Source of the DNA: Buddleja alternifolia
Taxonomy: Eukaryota; Streptophyta; Magnoliopsida; Lamiales; Scrophulariaceae
Assembly (NCBI GenBank): GCA_019426215.1
Contig: CM033408.1
Coordinates: 24,469,953 to 24,533,952, forward strand
DNA: 64,000 bases
Direction of reading: 5' to 3'
The notes under the pieces are model-generated. The model was given only the letters and a program-made list of their open reading frames with translations, did no database searches and was not told where the DNA came from. Within the stretch, counting starts at the first letter, position 1. Each line of letters begins with the position of its first letter. The translations under genes and the position numbers were made by a program. This document shows positions 21,212-33,246 of this stretch, piece by piece.

Positions 21212-22300
21212 CAAAATAGTCCATAAAGATAATTCAGTCTAACAATTTATAAAAATTATTTTGATTTTTATTTTATTAACATACGCTCTAAAGCGATCTG
21301 CTCTTAAATAATTTTACATCTCGACGCTCTCATATTTGCTCTCGCTCAATTTGACTTCAGTCAAAATATAGCTTCAATCCTGGAAGGTCGGAACTAGCAA
21401 GGAAAATGAAAGAAAAGCAGAAGGAAAATAAAAGTTAAAATTTCGAAAAGATATTTTAGTATCATGTTAAAGATTGAAGAATTGGGTTTTTGTAATGTGT
21501 CCTAATGTTTTGGATGCTTAAAATGGGTTTCTATACAACGTGATTCTATAAAATTCTACAGACTCAAAATAATCGAATTCACAAACCAAATAAATTACAA
21601 TTGCTATGTACTAATTAATATTTTTATAATTTATCTTCGAGTTTTATTTTTCTATAATTCTAGACAAAAATGGATACCTGTTGGGTTTTAGTGGAGTCGG
21701 ATCAAACAGAGGATCAAAAGCCAAAAAGATGGAGCAGCAGCAGTTGTAGCTGCGACTACTAGAGGGTTTAGTCGCGGCTATTATGCGCGGATCCGAGGAA
21801 TTGAGGATTGGAGATCCTCTTGTCCTGTATTTATGCGTATCCTAAGGATACTTAAGAATATCGTGTTTGTTACACCTTGAAACGAAATGGATCGTTTCAT
21901 AAATATCCTACCTTCAAGGGGAAGAAGTTCTTTTTCGAAAGAGTGGGAATAGTAATGGAAAATAGAGACTCGATAAACATAAACGCCACTAGCAGTTAAA
22001 ATGAATGGACTAGTAAACCTATAAATCTATGAACACAAGTTCCATACCCTTCAAGCTGAGAACCATTGTCGGGGGATATGACGAAAGTCAAGAGATCTTG
22101 ACAAGTAGTGGGAGCCGGCCTAAAGCGTAATTGTTTCAAAGATCAATCTAGGGATTGAATCTTTTCAGAAACTTAAGTTGTAAAGGTCAATAGGTATACA
22201 ATTGGCTTGTTAGTATCATATGTTGGTAACATTGTATGAGTAACATACATGTGATCATCATCTCAATTTTCTAAAATGGATTTAAAAGGGAATAGCACCC
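21212..22300. other. no gene recognised
   Basis: AT-rich to about 21660, then sequence of different texture (from about 21680) that resembles decayed retrotransposon DNA but gives no recognisable protein. Confidence 0.5.
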
Positions 22301-23070
22301 CAATTGCACAAGATAGCAATATATGCGGGCCATTGGGTTGCTGTAATCTTTTTGTCCGAACACATAGATAATATGTTGACTAAAGTTCAACATGGAAGAA
22401 TCAAAGGGGATTCTTCCTGTAAAGCATGACCAATAGGAACATGCAATTCTATGAGTTAAAATTAGTGTTGACTAATACATCTTATGTTTGAGTAGAATGC
22501 CTAATTGATCCAATTGATTAGATTGGTGTTGTTTAATGGAAAACAACATGGAAAAATTGGAACTAGAATCTCTAGCCTTAAGATATGAACTTAAGTGATG
22601 ATCGATGATTTGTTTTATGCCAAATGGAAGAGTAAGAGCTGAGAAAGTCTCTTGAGAAGAGACAAAGGCTAACTCTACCATTTAAATCGCGCATAAGAAT
22701 GCGGCAATAAAAGGTATCTAGATATGTGAACCTATCTTATGGATAAAATGAGGTTCCACCATTCGAATATCAAGTACAAATGTACTATGATTATCGATAA
22801 AGATGTAAGCTCTTGAAAAAGAGCAAGGTCTCACCTACTATCTGCACTACCTAATGGCGAGATGAATAATCTGAGAGATTATTTTATCAGAGTCAACCTT
22901 CGAGTGGAACAAGTCAACCTTCGAGTGGAACAAGTCAACTCGACAGAAAGCGTGGCAAACCCCCTTTCACCCAAACCCTTGAGTAGGAGCTGTGTTCAAA
23001 AGGTCATCTGGATGATGGACTTGTGGGGGAACATTAATAGTAGGCTCTTGGGCAAGTGGGAGATTGAAAG
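22300..23070 (+). pseudogene. possible decayed copia pol 3' end
   Basis: A reading with DNMLTKVQHGRIKGDS near 22370-22420 resembles the end of a copia RNase H domain. Near its end stands GGCAAGTGGGAGATTGA (23051-23067), the usual form of a copia polypurine tract just before a 3' LTR. Everything else is broken by stops. The call rests mainly on the polypurine tract and the LTR-like block that follows. Confidence 0.4.
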
Positions 23071-25271
23071 TGTTGTATGGCCGGCGAGCCATGTGTTGGC
23101 TTGATCACTGGATCATAAACACTATGTTAGTCTTATCATTTAGATTATATCAAAACTGTTGAAATGCTTCTTTATTGTTGACTACTCCAGAGAGTATAGA
23201 TAAAGATCCCATGGATTACATTTGGTTAGGGGAGACGGTTAGGACGCCTATGGAATGCTTTCAAAGACCGTAATCCTAAAACATGTTCCAAGTCTTAGAG
23301 GATGTGAGATGTGGGATATCACTGACCTTGCTAAGACTTGTTCATGCGTGTAACTCTCCCAAGAGGTTGACGTGTTCCATTGTCGATGGCTAATATGGCC
23401 AATACATGCATGAAGATTCATACTTTGGGTAAGTATGGAATTGAACGGCACCGCTAAGGATTCCTCATTGGTGCTATCGAACTTGGAGTCCTTGGGTCTT
23501 GTAGTGAGATAATCCTTAGACCTGAGATGTCATTGGAAAGGGTACTACCCACTATACTTTGATATGCACATGCACTCCAAGAGAGTCATACGTTTTGTAT
23601 GTTCTGTATAATATGGTAGTACAGCGGAACAAGTGGCAGTCGTCAAAGGATCCATCCAGGGCTGTCTGCCTAGTAATTCCTATGCTGTTGAGTGAAACTG
23701 AATGATCAATAAAACTTTATGGCCAGAGCATAGTCTTATAAGAGGGATTGGTGATCCCTGCTTGGAAGACCGGATCATTAGTGGAACCAACATAGTCATA
23801 GTTTCCGAGGCTACTAGGGTTTCGACCGTCGCCAAACCCTAAGTCATAGATGGGAAAAAGATGGAGGGATTCGACTCGCATAAAGATCAACATCTGGATA
23901 GGTTTGCTTTTCATCGTTAACACCGAGGAAGTCGTAGCAACGTTGCTAGACAGCGATCCACGACCGATAGGTGCCTTGGGTTAATTGATGAAGTTAATCC
24001 AAGTCCTAGTTAATTATTATGAATAATTAAACTAGCCTATGAAAGGACTTATTGCTAGTTTGTTAACGAGCCTAAGCGGTCACACACTTAACTTAGTGTA
24101 GTACCTATTGGCTAGTTAATTCTTTGTGAATTAATGGAGAAATTAATTCATTGGAATTAATTGATCGGGGAAAAGGAATAAATTAATTAAGTGGCCTTAA
24201 TTAATAATAGTCTTATGAATTAATATTGGAATAATAAATTAGGAAGGACTAGTTAATTAATTAGTGGTCTGATTAATTAATGTGTGAAAGAGGAAAATAA
24301 ATAAATATATATATATATATTAATTAATACACATTAGGCGTGTATGTGTATGAATTTGGTGTAGGATTTCATCTTGTTCACCAAGTCTATGTGTATATAT
24401 ATATTTAATATATATCTTATAATATATTTTTTAGGATCTATTCTAATTAATTAGATGACTAATTGATATGGAAAGATCTTAAAAATATATTAGGATAGAT
24501 ATTGTGGATATGGTAATATCTATTTAATTAGTTAGTTGACTAATTATATGGAAATATCTTAGTTGGATAGATCTTATATATTTGGGAAGGATCTCAAATA
24601 TATGGAAAGATCTTGTTTGTTAATTAGTTTATCTAATTAACTAAGGAAGAGAATTAAGATGGAAGGAAACTTAATATAATATATATATATATATATGAAA
24701 TATATATACACGCCCTATATGAGGCTTGTATATGTGTGTATGTGTGAGTTTCAATTATTATGGGCTCTCACTCTATATATATGTGTATTGATATTTTATT
24801 AACAAGTTATTGCAATTCATTCCACACAATTTTGATTGTGAAAATTCTTTCTCTCCATCTTTTCTCTTCCACCTCTTTTACAAAGAGCTTCTTCCAACTC
24901 ATGTGTTGAGTACGAATAACACCAAAATATATTCCTACCCTTTATTCTCATAAGCCAAAATTCGATATTCTCTTGCCTAGCACTGGTAGAGATAATCGAG
25001 GGTACGAGCTAAAGTGTGGATAAACTTAGAGGTGCAACACAAACTTGGGGTGCTAGAGCAAATCCTTTCGAAGAGGTATGCCAGGGAGTTGCTTAAAAAG
25101 ACGTTGTTTTAAGTTTTTCAAGAGGTAAACACGAAAAAACTATCTCTAAGGATAGTTCTGAATCCGACGGTACCATGTCTACCTAGCCCTAATTTGAGGA
25201 AGTCAGATTTTTTTTATAATCCATGTGCTTCGGCTGGGCCAGCGTCCCCAGGGCTCCACGCGACCCCAACA
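23071..25271 (+). repeat. probable copia 3' LTR, 2.2 kb
   Basis: It starts TGTTGTATGGCC directly after the polypurine tract and ends GCGACCCCAACA, so ends are TGTT...AACA. A TATA-like CTCTATATATATG lies at about 24770, followed by a CT-rich leader (24850-24895). No second copy is in the window, so the 5' end of the element is missing or lies elsewhere. Confidence 0.5.
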
Positions 25272-26569
25272 ATCTAAAGTCTTAATTTTATCTTATAGGA
25301 TGATTGGAGCTTTTGACGAGAAAAGATGTGGAATTGATCGAGATTGATAGCCCCAAATGAAGTTGAGAGGTTCGAGAACGACCGAGAAGTGCGAGATGGC
25401 CCTAAAACATACCCGCGAGCTACTCGAGCTCGGGCTGGAGCAAGCAAAAAGGCTTGCTCCTTAGGCTTGCTCCAGCGCGAGCCTTACGAAGCAAATTAGC
25501 TCATGTTGGAGCAAGCAAAAATGCTTGCTCCAGCGCGAGTCGTTGTTGCTTTAGCTCGCGCTGGAGCAAGCAAAAAGGTGTGCTCCACAACGCGAGCCCT
25601 GTGTAGCTTCAAGGCTCGCACTGGGGCAAGCCATTATGCTCGCTCCAGCGCGAATTTTCTCATTTTTTACCCAATTCCTAGTGCTATAAATAGATTTTTG
25701 ACATATTTTGATGTATCTTTTCCCCCAAGTATTGTTCTTTATTGGATTTCTGAACGTTTTGGGATATTCTAGCTTTGAAGATGACATTTAGAGCTAAAAA
25801 CCTCATCCAGACAATTGTAATTCTAAATCATCATCTTGATTTGTGAGATTATTGTTCTTAATATAACTTCTTTGTAGAGTATTTGATTTTCTTGTTTACA
25901 TGCCAAGTGTTTGATGAAATGCTTAGCTTAGATGTACAGTTTGTTATTGTGTTTCATTGACTCGTTGCTTGTTAAGGTTAAATTGCTATCAATTAGGGCC
26001 TTACTTAGCAGCAACTAGGGATTAATATTGATGAATGATAGATCTTAGGTCCTTAGGGGAAAATCAATTTCATTAGATTTAATCCATGCTACGTGGATTG
26101 ACTATTGATGTCAACTCTCTTTTTGTGATTAATGCTTCTCCGTAAATGGATTGAAAGCCTAGTCTCTAGATGCATTTTAGTAGTTAGAATTTATCGACTG
26201 GCTATCCATTGATAAATTATACATAAGAAAAGAGCAAGAGGTTCATATACTATCATTGTTTCTCTTAGTTGGCTACTTGACTAGAATTAATCTTGTGTAT
26301 CTATAATCAAATCGAGAAGATGATGGATAATTACAATTGACCGGGCTTTCCTTTATTGTTCAGATCTCGTGTTTAATTGCTTATTTTACATTCTCGTTTG
26401 TCTAGTTGTCATCTAATTACAACCAATCCCCCCTTTTTTATTGTTTTGTCACAAGTAGTTAACAATTATATTTTAATCTATACTCTCTTGGGTTTGACCC
26501 TTGCTTATCACCATAGTAGATATCAAGGTAAACATAAATAGTATTTTTGGTGTGCTACGACACGTATCA
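25272..26569 (+). repeat. gypsy-type LTR remnant with hairpin repeats
   Basis: The end, TTGGTGTGCTACGACACGTATC followed by AAATTTTGTTGTTACC, resembles the 3' end of gypsy LTRs and an eroded Asp-tRNA-type primer site. A TATA-like TGCTATAAATAG is at about 25682. The 5' boundary is not seen, as the preceding copia LTR ends right here. No coding capacity. Confidence 0.45.
25433..25650. repeat. four GGAGCAAGC...GCTTGCTCC hairpin units
   Basis: Palindromic blocks GGAGCAAGC-AAAAAG-GCTTGCTCC or close variants occur at about 25436, 25506, 25562 and 25625, separated by GC-rich AGCGCGAG words. They lie upstream of the TATA-like box of the LTR remnant. Confidence 0.7.
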
Positions 26570-27092
26570 AATTTTGTTGTTACCATTCCTAACAGATACC
26601 CTGACCCAATAAATCTGGACCGATAGCTTTTTAATCATGGGATACACATACCCTATAAGAGTCAAAATAAGGAGAGAAAATTCGCAACTTGTGACAGCCT
26701 GAAATTGAAAACAGGACATTCCACATGAAAGTGGAAGGTGATACCACTAGACTAATAAGACTTTGGTAATTTATATTTGAGTTTGATTAAATTAAAGTAG
26801 GCTAAATTGTTGGATTTTAATCTAAAATATGGGCAATGTGTGAATAACATGTATTAAAAGTAATCATATCAACAAGTAGAGCCTGATTCTATAATCAATT
26901 AAGATGTATGATTATTTGGTCGTGCTCTAATTAGGCAATTAATGAAAGTTTGAGATTTTATGAATAGAGACCGTTTCATTATTTCATATTTATGATGGAC
27001 TAAATTGGACATAATGAAATCTAACAGTAAGTTAACTTATATGGGAGTCAGAGTATCCACCTTCATCTAAAATTAAAAAAAAAAAAAGTTAA
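26570..27092. other. no gene recognised
   Basis: AT-rich sequence with no convincing frame on either strand. It ends with an A-run (27075-27087). Confidence 0.6.
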
Positions 27093-27857
27093 CTTATAAA
27101 TAGGCTTGTGAACTGGGCTTTAAGCTCGACTCAAACTCAAATATCATGTGGCCTATCAATTATAAGCTCAAACTCAGCCCATATTATTATTTTTTTGGCT
27201 CGATCCAAACTCAGTTCACATATTTCCAAGCTTCAGGCTTATTTCAGGCCCACTCTCCTTAACAATTTTTATTTACTTTAATGAAATTCATACTGTGATA
27301 CAAAGTACTAAATTAATTCTATATCAAGAATGCTTTTAAAAAGATTGAAAAAATTCACAAATCTTACATCAAAGATTGTATAAGCCCTAATGTTCTACAA
27401 AATCACTATTCATAGAATCAAAACAATATGTAAATAAAATAGTAAAAATTACCCAAGAATGCTTTGTGACATTAACAATTAATCTAACTTATTTATTGAA
27501 TTCCATAAAGAATTGAAAAGTCTACAAAAATATAGATTTGAATGACCCATCATTTTCTTTCTTAGCCTAAGAATTTGGTAAAACCCACTTTACAAATTAC
27601 AATACTTATCTCAAGTACCAAAACTCTGTTTTTTGTTAAAAACTTAATGGAATATTTTGGAACACAAAAATTATTTAATCAAAAGTCGTTAATTTGGACG
27701 ACTAAAAGTCAATTAGGTAGCAACTAGCAGCACTTAACATTTATGCATAAAATAATTCTTAGTTATTTTGTGATTGTAATAAAGCACAAAGATTGAGAAC
27801 TCTTGTGATATATGCCTAATTATATATTCTAAATTTTTAATCAAATCAGGCTTACTT

Positions 27858-28026
27858 TATTGTAATTTATATTGTATTTTGTGTTTCCTTATTTAGTATT
27901 TTACCTTGTTTAGGTTTCCCTAGTTTATATATATCATTCTCTTTGTATTAGGGTAATTTAATTTTTGAACGTATGTTTATGAAGAAAGAAAGGTTTCCCC
28001 ATCTCTTCTCTCTACGTTCTTCAACA
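27858..28026 (+). repeat. 5' LTR of the young copia
   Basis: 169 bp, TATTGTAATT...CTTCAACA. The target duplication fixes the first base as the T of TA, not the usual TG. A TATA-like GTTTATATATATC lies at about 27925. Confidence 0.9.
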
Positions 28027-28129
28027 TGGTACCAGAGCAGGTTAGGAGAAGATCCTAAACCTTGCATCGCCATAAACTATACTCGATACTCAGTCTCTTC
28101 TTTGAAACATAATTTACGCAAACAGATTC

Positions 28130-31100
28130 ATGGCCAAAAGGAAGACTGTAGAGAATTCGGATGAACTATCCGACGAGAATCTCAATTGTTTCTCATGGGT
28201 GTTGGATAGCGGCGCATCCAATCACATGACAGGAAATCTGTCCCTTCTAACGGATGTTGTAGCAACTGATTTAGTCCCGGTTTTCTTACCCGATGGGGTG
28301 AAGACGAATGCGACGAAGAAGGGGCTTGTGACTTTGAATGAACGTATAGACCTGGAGAATGTCTTATACGTTCCCCAACTAAACTGCAATTTAATTTCCA
28401 TACGTCAATTAATTGCTGAATTACATTATCAAATTTTGTTTACTAATGACCTCTGTGTGATACAGGACCACACCTCGAGGATGCTGGTAGGAGTGGGCGA
28501 GCTTCGGAGGGGGGTTACTATTTCAAGTGCACGAAGTCGCATTTTGCCTTGCGGACTGATAAAGGAGACTCCTTCATAACTTGGCATAGATGTCTAGGAC
28601 ATCAAGCAAGTCAACATCTGTCGTTTATTTCTGATCTAGGTGGAGTGAATTCGAAAGGTAACTATGTTTGTGATGAGTGTTTTCGAGCCAAGCAGACGCG
28701 TTCGGTTTTTCCGTTAAGTAATAAAGTTGCTGAAGATTGTTTTGACCTTATACACTGTGATTTGTGGGGGCCTTATAGTAAAGCTTCGAGTAATGGTGCT
28801 CATTATTTTCTCACAATCGTGGATGATCATAGTCGCTCGGTTTGGATTTATTTACTTAGAGAAAAAAGGGAAGCTTGTCGTTATCTTGTTGATTTTTGCC
28901 AACTTGTAGAAACTCAATTTGATAAAAGGGTTAAGCAGATTCGGAGTGATAATGGGTCCGAATTCACTTCTAATAGCATGAAGGAATTCTATCGAAAACG
29001 GGGGATTGTGCACGAAACGAGTTGCATAGCGACACCCCAGCAAAATGGACGTGTAGAGCGCAAACATCGACATATACTTGAGGTGGCGCGGGCTCTACGC
29101 TTCCAAGAAAATACCAATTCGTTTTTGGGGAGAATGTGTTTTAACAGCGATTTATTTAATCAACCGTACTCCTACTGTCATGTTGAAGGGAAAGTCACCG
29201 TATGAAGTTTTGTTTAATGTTAAACCGTCCTATAACCACATCAAGGTTTTCGGATGTCTCTGTTATGCACGTCACACTCCCAAGCCATCAGACAAATTTG
29301 CACCTCGTAGTCGGAGATGTATTTTTCTAGGGTATCCACATGGAAAGAAGGCTTGGCGACTTTATGACATAGATAAACACACTATCTTTTATTCTCGAGG
29401 TGTGTCGTTTCATGAAAATGTGTTTCCATTTTTAAAAAACAATGGATCCATAGAGCCTCATGTTGCCATTAGTGGTCACGACAGTGATATGCCCATGAAT
29501 ATAGTAGGAGATGAGGTTGATAATCAGAATGATGAATTAAGAGATTCGGATTTGAGGGGGAGCGGGAGTGGTCCATATGGAGATGGTGAGTCGCTGCCTG
29601 CCGCGCCCCTGCGTGGAGGTATTGGCGCTTGGGCGCCGCCAACCGAACCAAATGCTGCGACTGAGATAGGATTCGCGCCCAAGCGTGACGAGATTGACGC
29701 CCGGGAGCCAACGACAGAGGCAATTGATCCGTCTGGGACAGAACTCACTACTTCTAGGCCATCTCGAGTCACACGTCCTCCAGTTCGGTATAATGACTAT
29801 GTGGTTTATTCTGTTGTGACTGATACATCAGTACGTTCTGAACATGACCCCCCCGACAGACATCGCTGCACTCAGGATTCTCAGGTACTCCTTATCCCTT
29901 AGCTCATTATGTGACATCTAACAATTTTTCTCAGGGCCATCAAGTTTTCCTAGCAGCACTTAACTCAGTTCCTGAACCAAAGAACTATGTCGAAGCAGCC
30001 AAACATGCCGAGTGGCGTGATGCCATGGCGCGAGAGATTTCGGCACTTGAATTCAATCATACATGGACTTTAGAGCATCTACCGCCCGGAAAAAAGCCTA
30101 TTGATTGTAAATGGGTCTTCAAAGTGAAGTACAATTCGGATGGGACTGTTGAACGTTACAAGGCGCGGTTGGTGGCGAAGGGCTTTACACAGGTGGAGGG
30201 GCTTGATTTTCATGAGACCTTTGCGCCAGTGGCGAAGCTTGTATCAGTTCATCTTTTTCTATCTATGGCGGTAGCTCGTGGATGGGAGTTACATCAGATG
30301 GATGTTAACAATGCTTTTCTCCACGGGGATTTGACTGAGTAGGTCTACATGCGATTGCCTCCAGGTTTTCATGCGAATCACGATGGGAAATTTTGTCGGT
30401 TGAGAAAATCGATATATGGTTTGCGCCAAGCTTCCCGTAATTGGTTCGCTAAGTTGAGTGAAGCTCTTCAGACGTACGGCTTTGTTCAGTCCAAGGCCGA
30501 TTACTCTTTATTCACTTATCACAAGGGACGCGTGTTTCTGGGACTTCTTGTTTACGTGGATGACATAATATTGATGGGCAATAATAGTGTGGCATGTTCG
30601 AAGTTTAAGTCTTATCTTCACAAATGTTTTAAGATTAAAGACTTAGGAAGTTTGAAGTACTTTTTGGGCATAGAGGTGGCTCGTACTTCTACCGGAATTT
30701 TTCTATGTCAGAGAATATATACAATGGATATTTTGTCAGAGACAGAGCTTAGTGGATGTCGACCCACTGATACGCCAATAGAACAAGGCCATAAGCTTGC
30801 ACTAGCCGATGGGGACTTGGCCGCAGATGATGCATCTTACCGCCAGCTCGTGGGTCGCCTTGTCTACTTGACCATCACGAGACCCGATATCACTTATGCG
30901 GTTCATATTCTGTCCCAGTTTGCTCAGTCTCCCCGACAAGTTCATTATGAAGCTGCTCTTCGAGTTGTCCGATATCTTAAGGGTCATCCGGGACAAGGGA
31001 TCATTCTTCATGCAGATAATGATTTGCAGCTACGGGCCTTTTGTGATTCGGATTGGGCGAGCTGCCCACTTACCCGTCGATCCATTATCGGTTACTTTGT

Positions 31101-31509
31101 TATGCTTGATCAGTCTCCTATCTCTTCGAAGACCAAGAAGCAGACCACTGTCTCGCGGTCCTCAGCAGAGGCGGAGTATCGAGCCATGGCGGCTGCGACG
31201 AGTGAGCTTATATGGCTCAAGTCTTTTTTGGCTTCGTTGAATGTTGTGTCTTCTACACCCATGACTCTTCTCTGTGACAGTCAGTCGGCTATTCACATTG
31301 TAGCTAATCCCATTTTTCACGAACGTACGAAACATATTGGAATTGATTGTCACTTCATTCGGGAACGGGTTCAGGCTGGCGAAATTATTACTTCTCATCT
31401 TCGGTCCCAGGTTCAGCCTGCGGATCTCTTTACTAAAGTCCTCGGACGAGCTCAATTCACGTTTCTTCTTGGCAAGTTGGGCATTCATGATCTACATGCG
31501 CCAACTTGA
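28130..31509 (+). pseudogene. copia pol: protease, integrase, RT, RNase H
   Basis: The frame opens at ATG 28130. Protease has WVLDSGASNHMTG about 25 residues in, so gag is absent. The pre-integrase and zinc region gives WHRCLGHQASQHL and CDECFRAKQT; the core has VDDHSRSVWIYL, IRSDNGSEFTSN and TPQQNGRVERKHRH. Reverse transcriptase has YKARLVAKGFTQVEG and LLVYVDDIILMG; RNase H has FCDSDWASCPLTRRS and SSAEAEYRAMAAATSELIWL. Frame is lost at three places, each in a base run: G-run 28509-28514, A-run about 29109, C-run 29846-29852. An in-frame TAG stands at 30340-30342. Encoded proteins would copy and integrate the element; as read, it is not functional. Confidence 0.9.
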
Positions 31510-31516
31510 GGGGGAG

Positions 31517-31686
31517 TATTGTAATTTATATTGTATTTTGTGTTTCCTTATTTAGTATTTTACCTTGTTTAGGTTTCCCTAGTTTATATATATCATTCTC
31601 TTTGTATTAGGGTAATTTAATTTTTGAACGTATGTTTATGAAGAAAGAAAAGGTTTCCCCATCTCTTCTCTCTATGTTCTTCAACA
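31517..31686 (+). repeat. 3' LTR of the young copia
   Basis: 170 bp, also beginning TATTG after the polypurine tract and ending CAACA. Nearly identical to the 5' LTR. Confidence 0.9.
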
Positions 31687-31852
31687 TACTTCGGGCTAAG
31701 TCGTGTTAACTCTAGGCTCGCCTCACAAATTTAACGGGCCCAATCTAAAGGCTCAAACTCGGCCATGCTCATATTCAATTAAGCTCGGCTCATATAAAAG
31801 CGGGTCGAGCCATCGGGCATCGGGCAAACCCGACTCAATTGACAGTTCTACT

Positions 31853-32696
31853 TAGGACTGTCAATAAGCTCAAGCCGGCTCGAAACTCATAAGCTCGGCT
31901 TGATAATTTTCAAGTCGAGCGTGATCGAGAGTAGGCTCGGCTTGAATTGGACTCGGGCTCGTAAAAATATATATACATGTATATATATATGTTTTATACA
32001 TTATATACAAAAATAAACATAGTATTTTTTTATAAATAATTCCAGATTGCATAGAAAATATCAAGATTTAAAATTAAGGAATAGAATCCTTAAAATCAAT
32101 CAGCTTCAATTCTAAAATCTCCTAATATAAAACACTATACTCACGAAATTAAAAAAGTAAAAAATTATCAATTTAAACTTACCAGACTGCATCCAATACA
32201 AATATATGACAATTCACATAAACTGACGTTGAGGGCTGCTAATTTTTAACTTCAAGAATTGTTCATTTATTTCTCCTCACAACTCACGACAAAAACAATT
32301 TTTTTTGTAAGTAAGTCTATTATATATTTAGTTATAATATTTTTCAATCTTAAATAATGCGTGAAGCATATATTTCAATGAAATGAGATCTTTCAAGGTA
32401 CATTTTAGTTATGATTTGTCATTAGAACATGAATGATGTTATTTTTGTATGTTTTTAAGATTGTTATTTTTTTAATTTATATATTAGTTTACTTTATTGC
32501 TTAAAGTTTTTCAATAGAGAACAAATTCGGGCCGGCTCGGGTTCGGCTCGAAGCTCATACTAATTTTCAAGCCGAGCCCGAGCTTTGAAATAAAAAGCTC
32601 GTGCAAATTCAAGCCTTGGTGATAAAAACTCGCATAATATCAAACCGAGCGTAAACGTGACCAGGCTCGGTTCGCTCTGCTTGATTGACAGGCCTA
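31853..32696. mobile_element. hAT-like non-autonomous element, 844 bp
   Basis: Left end TAGGACTGTCAATAAGC (31853) and minus-strand right end TAGGCCTGTCAATCAAGC (32696) are inverted repeats. The 8-bp flanks GTTCTACT (31845-31852) and GTCCTACT (32697-32704) match at seven positions. Subterminal GGCTCG/CGAGCC words recur at both ends; the AT-rich centre is non-coding. It inserted next to the very last bases of the outer hAT-like element. Confidence 0.65.
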
Positions 32697-32710
32697 GTCC
32701 TACTTATAAA

Positions 32711-33246
32711 ATGGTTGTGATCCCCAATCATACGTGTTATGTTTTTCTGAACGTTTAGAGAAAATTGAGTGATTTTCCTAGAAACTTAAGAAAATACGTA
32801 TATATTTTTAAGATCAATTGTCAAAGCTCAGGAATCAATTCAATATGGTTGATTTAAAAAATGCTTCTGCATTTTCTTCATGATTTTTTATGATTGACCA
32901 TCAATGGTCCAGTATTTTATGATAATTTCACCAGTAAAATTTAACAATAATTGCCCATCATCATCCTTGTTTGCTTGTGAGTTGTGAGTTATGAGTAACG
33001 CATGCTTGGAATGGATCCATTCGGGATGGGGCCGACACCGAAATATTCCGGATTTGAAAACGAATTCATCTTGGAGTTATTATATTTATGAGCATTGACC
33101 TTTCAACCCTTTTATTCAAACCGCATTCTTCATGCATCGTTATCAATGAAAAATGAGAAAATAATTTAAAAAGATGACTGGTCCATAGTGTACTCACCTT
33201 CTAATATTCCATTTAAACTATGGTGCAATGCAAAATATTAAAAAGG
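32711..33246. other. no gene recognised
   Basis: AT-rich sequence without supported features. Confidence 0.6.

Larger units (their letters stand above)
27858..31686 (+). mobile_element. young Ty1/copia element without gag, TSD TACTT
   Basis: LTRs 27858-28026 and 31517-31686 differ by one substitution and one A in an A-run. The 5-bp TSD TACTT is exact (27853-27857 and 31687-31691). A primer site TGGTACCAGAGCAGG starts at 28027, and a polypurine tract GAGGGGGAG ends at 31516. The interior codes protease, integrase, reverse transcriptase and RNase H but lacks gag. At 3.8 kb it is about 1 kb shorter than complete small copia elements. The residue pattern around the RNase H suggests the Ale/Retrofit group, a tentative placement. 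Confidence 0.92.
27101..32702. mobile_element. outer hAT-like element, TSD CTTATAAA, doubly split
   Basis: It begins TAGGCTTGTGAACTGGGC at 27101. Its far end is AATTGACAGTTCTA (31837-31850), which continues across the later insertion to 32702. The 8-bp TSD CTTATAAA is exact: 27093-27100 and 32703-32710. Own DNA is about 920 bp, non-coding, with GGCTC/GAGCC-rich ends. A copia (27858-31686) and a second hAT-like element (31853-32696) were inserted later. Confidence 0.65.

Noticed and set aside
25503..25787. overlapping frames on both strands with Ala/Ser repeats
   Set aside because: They translate the GGAGCAAGC hairpin repeats and are not genes.
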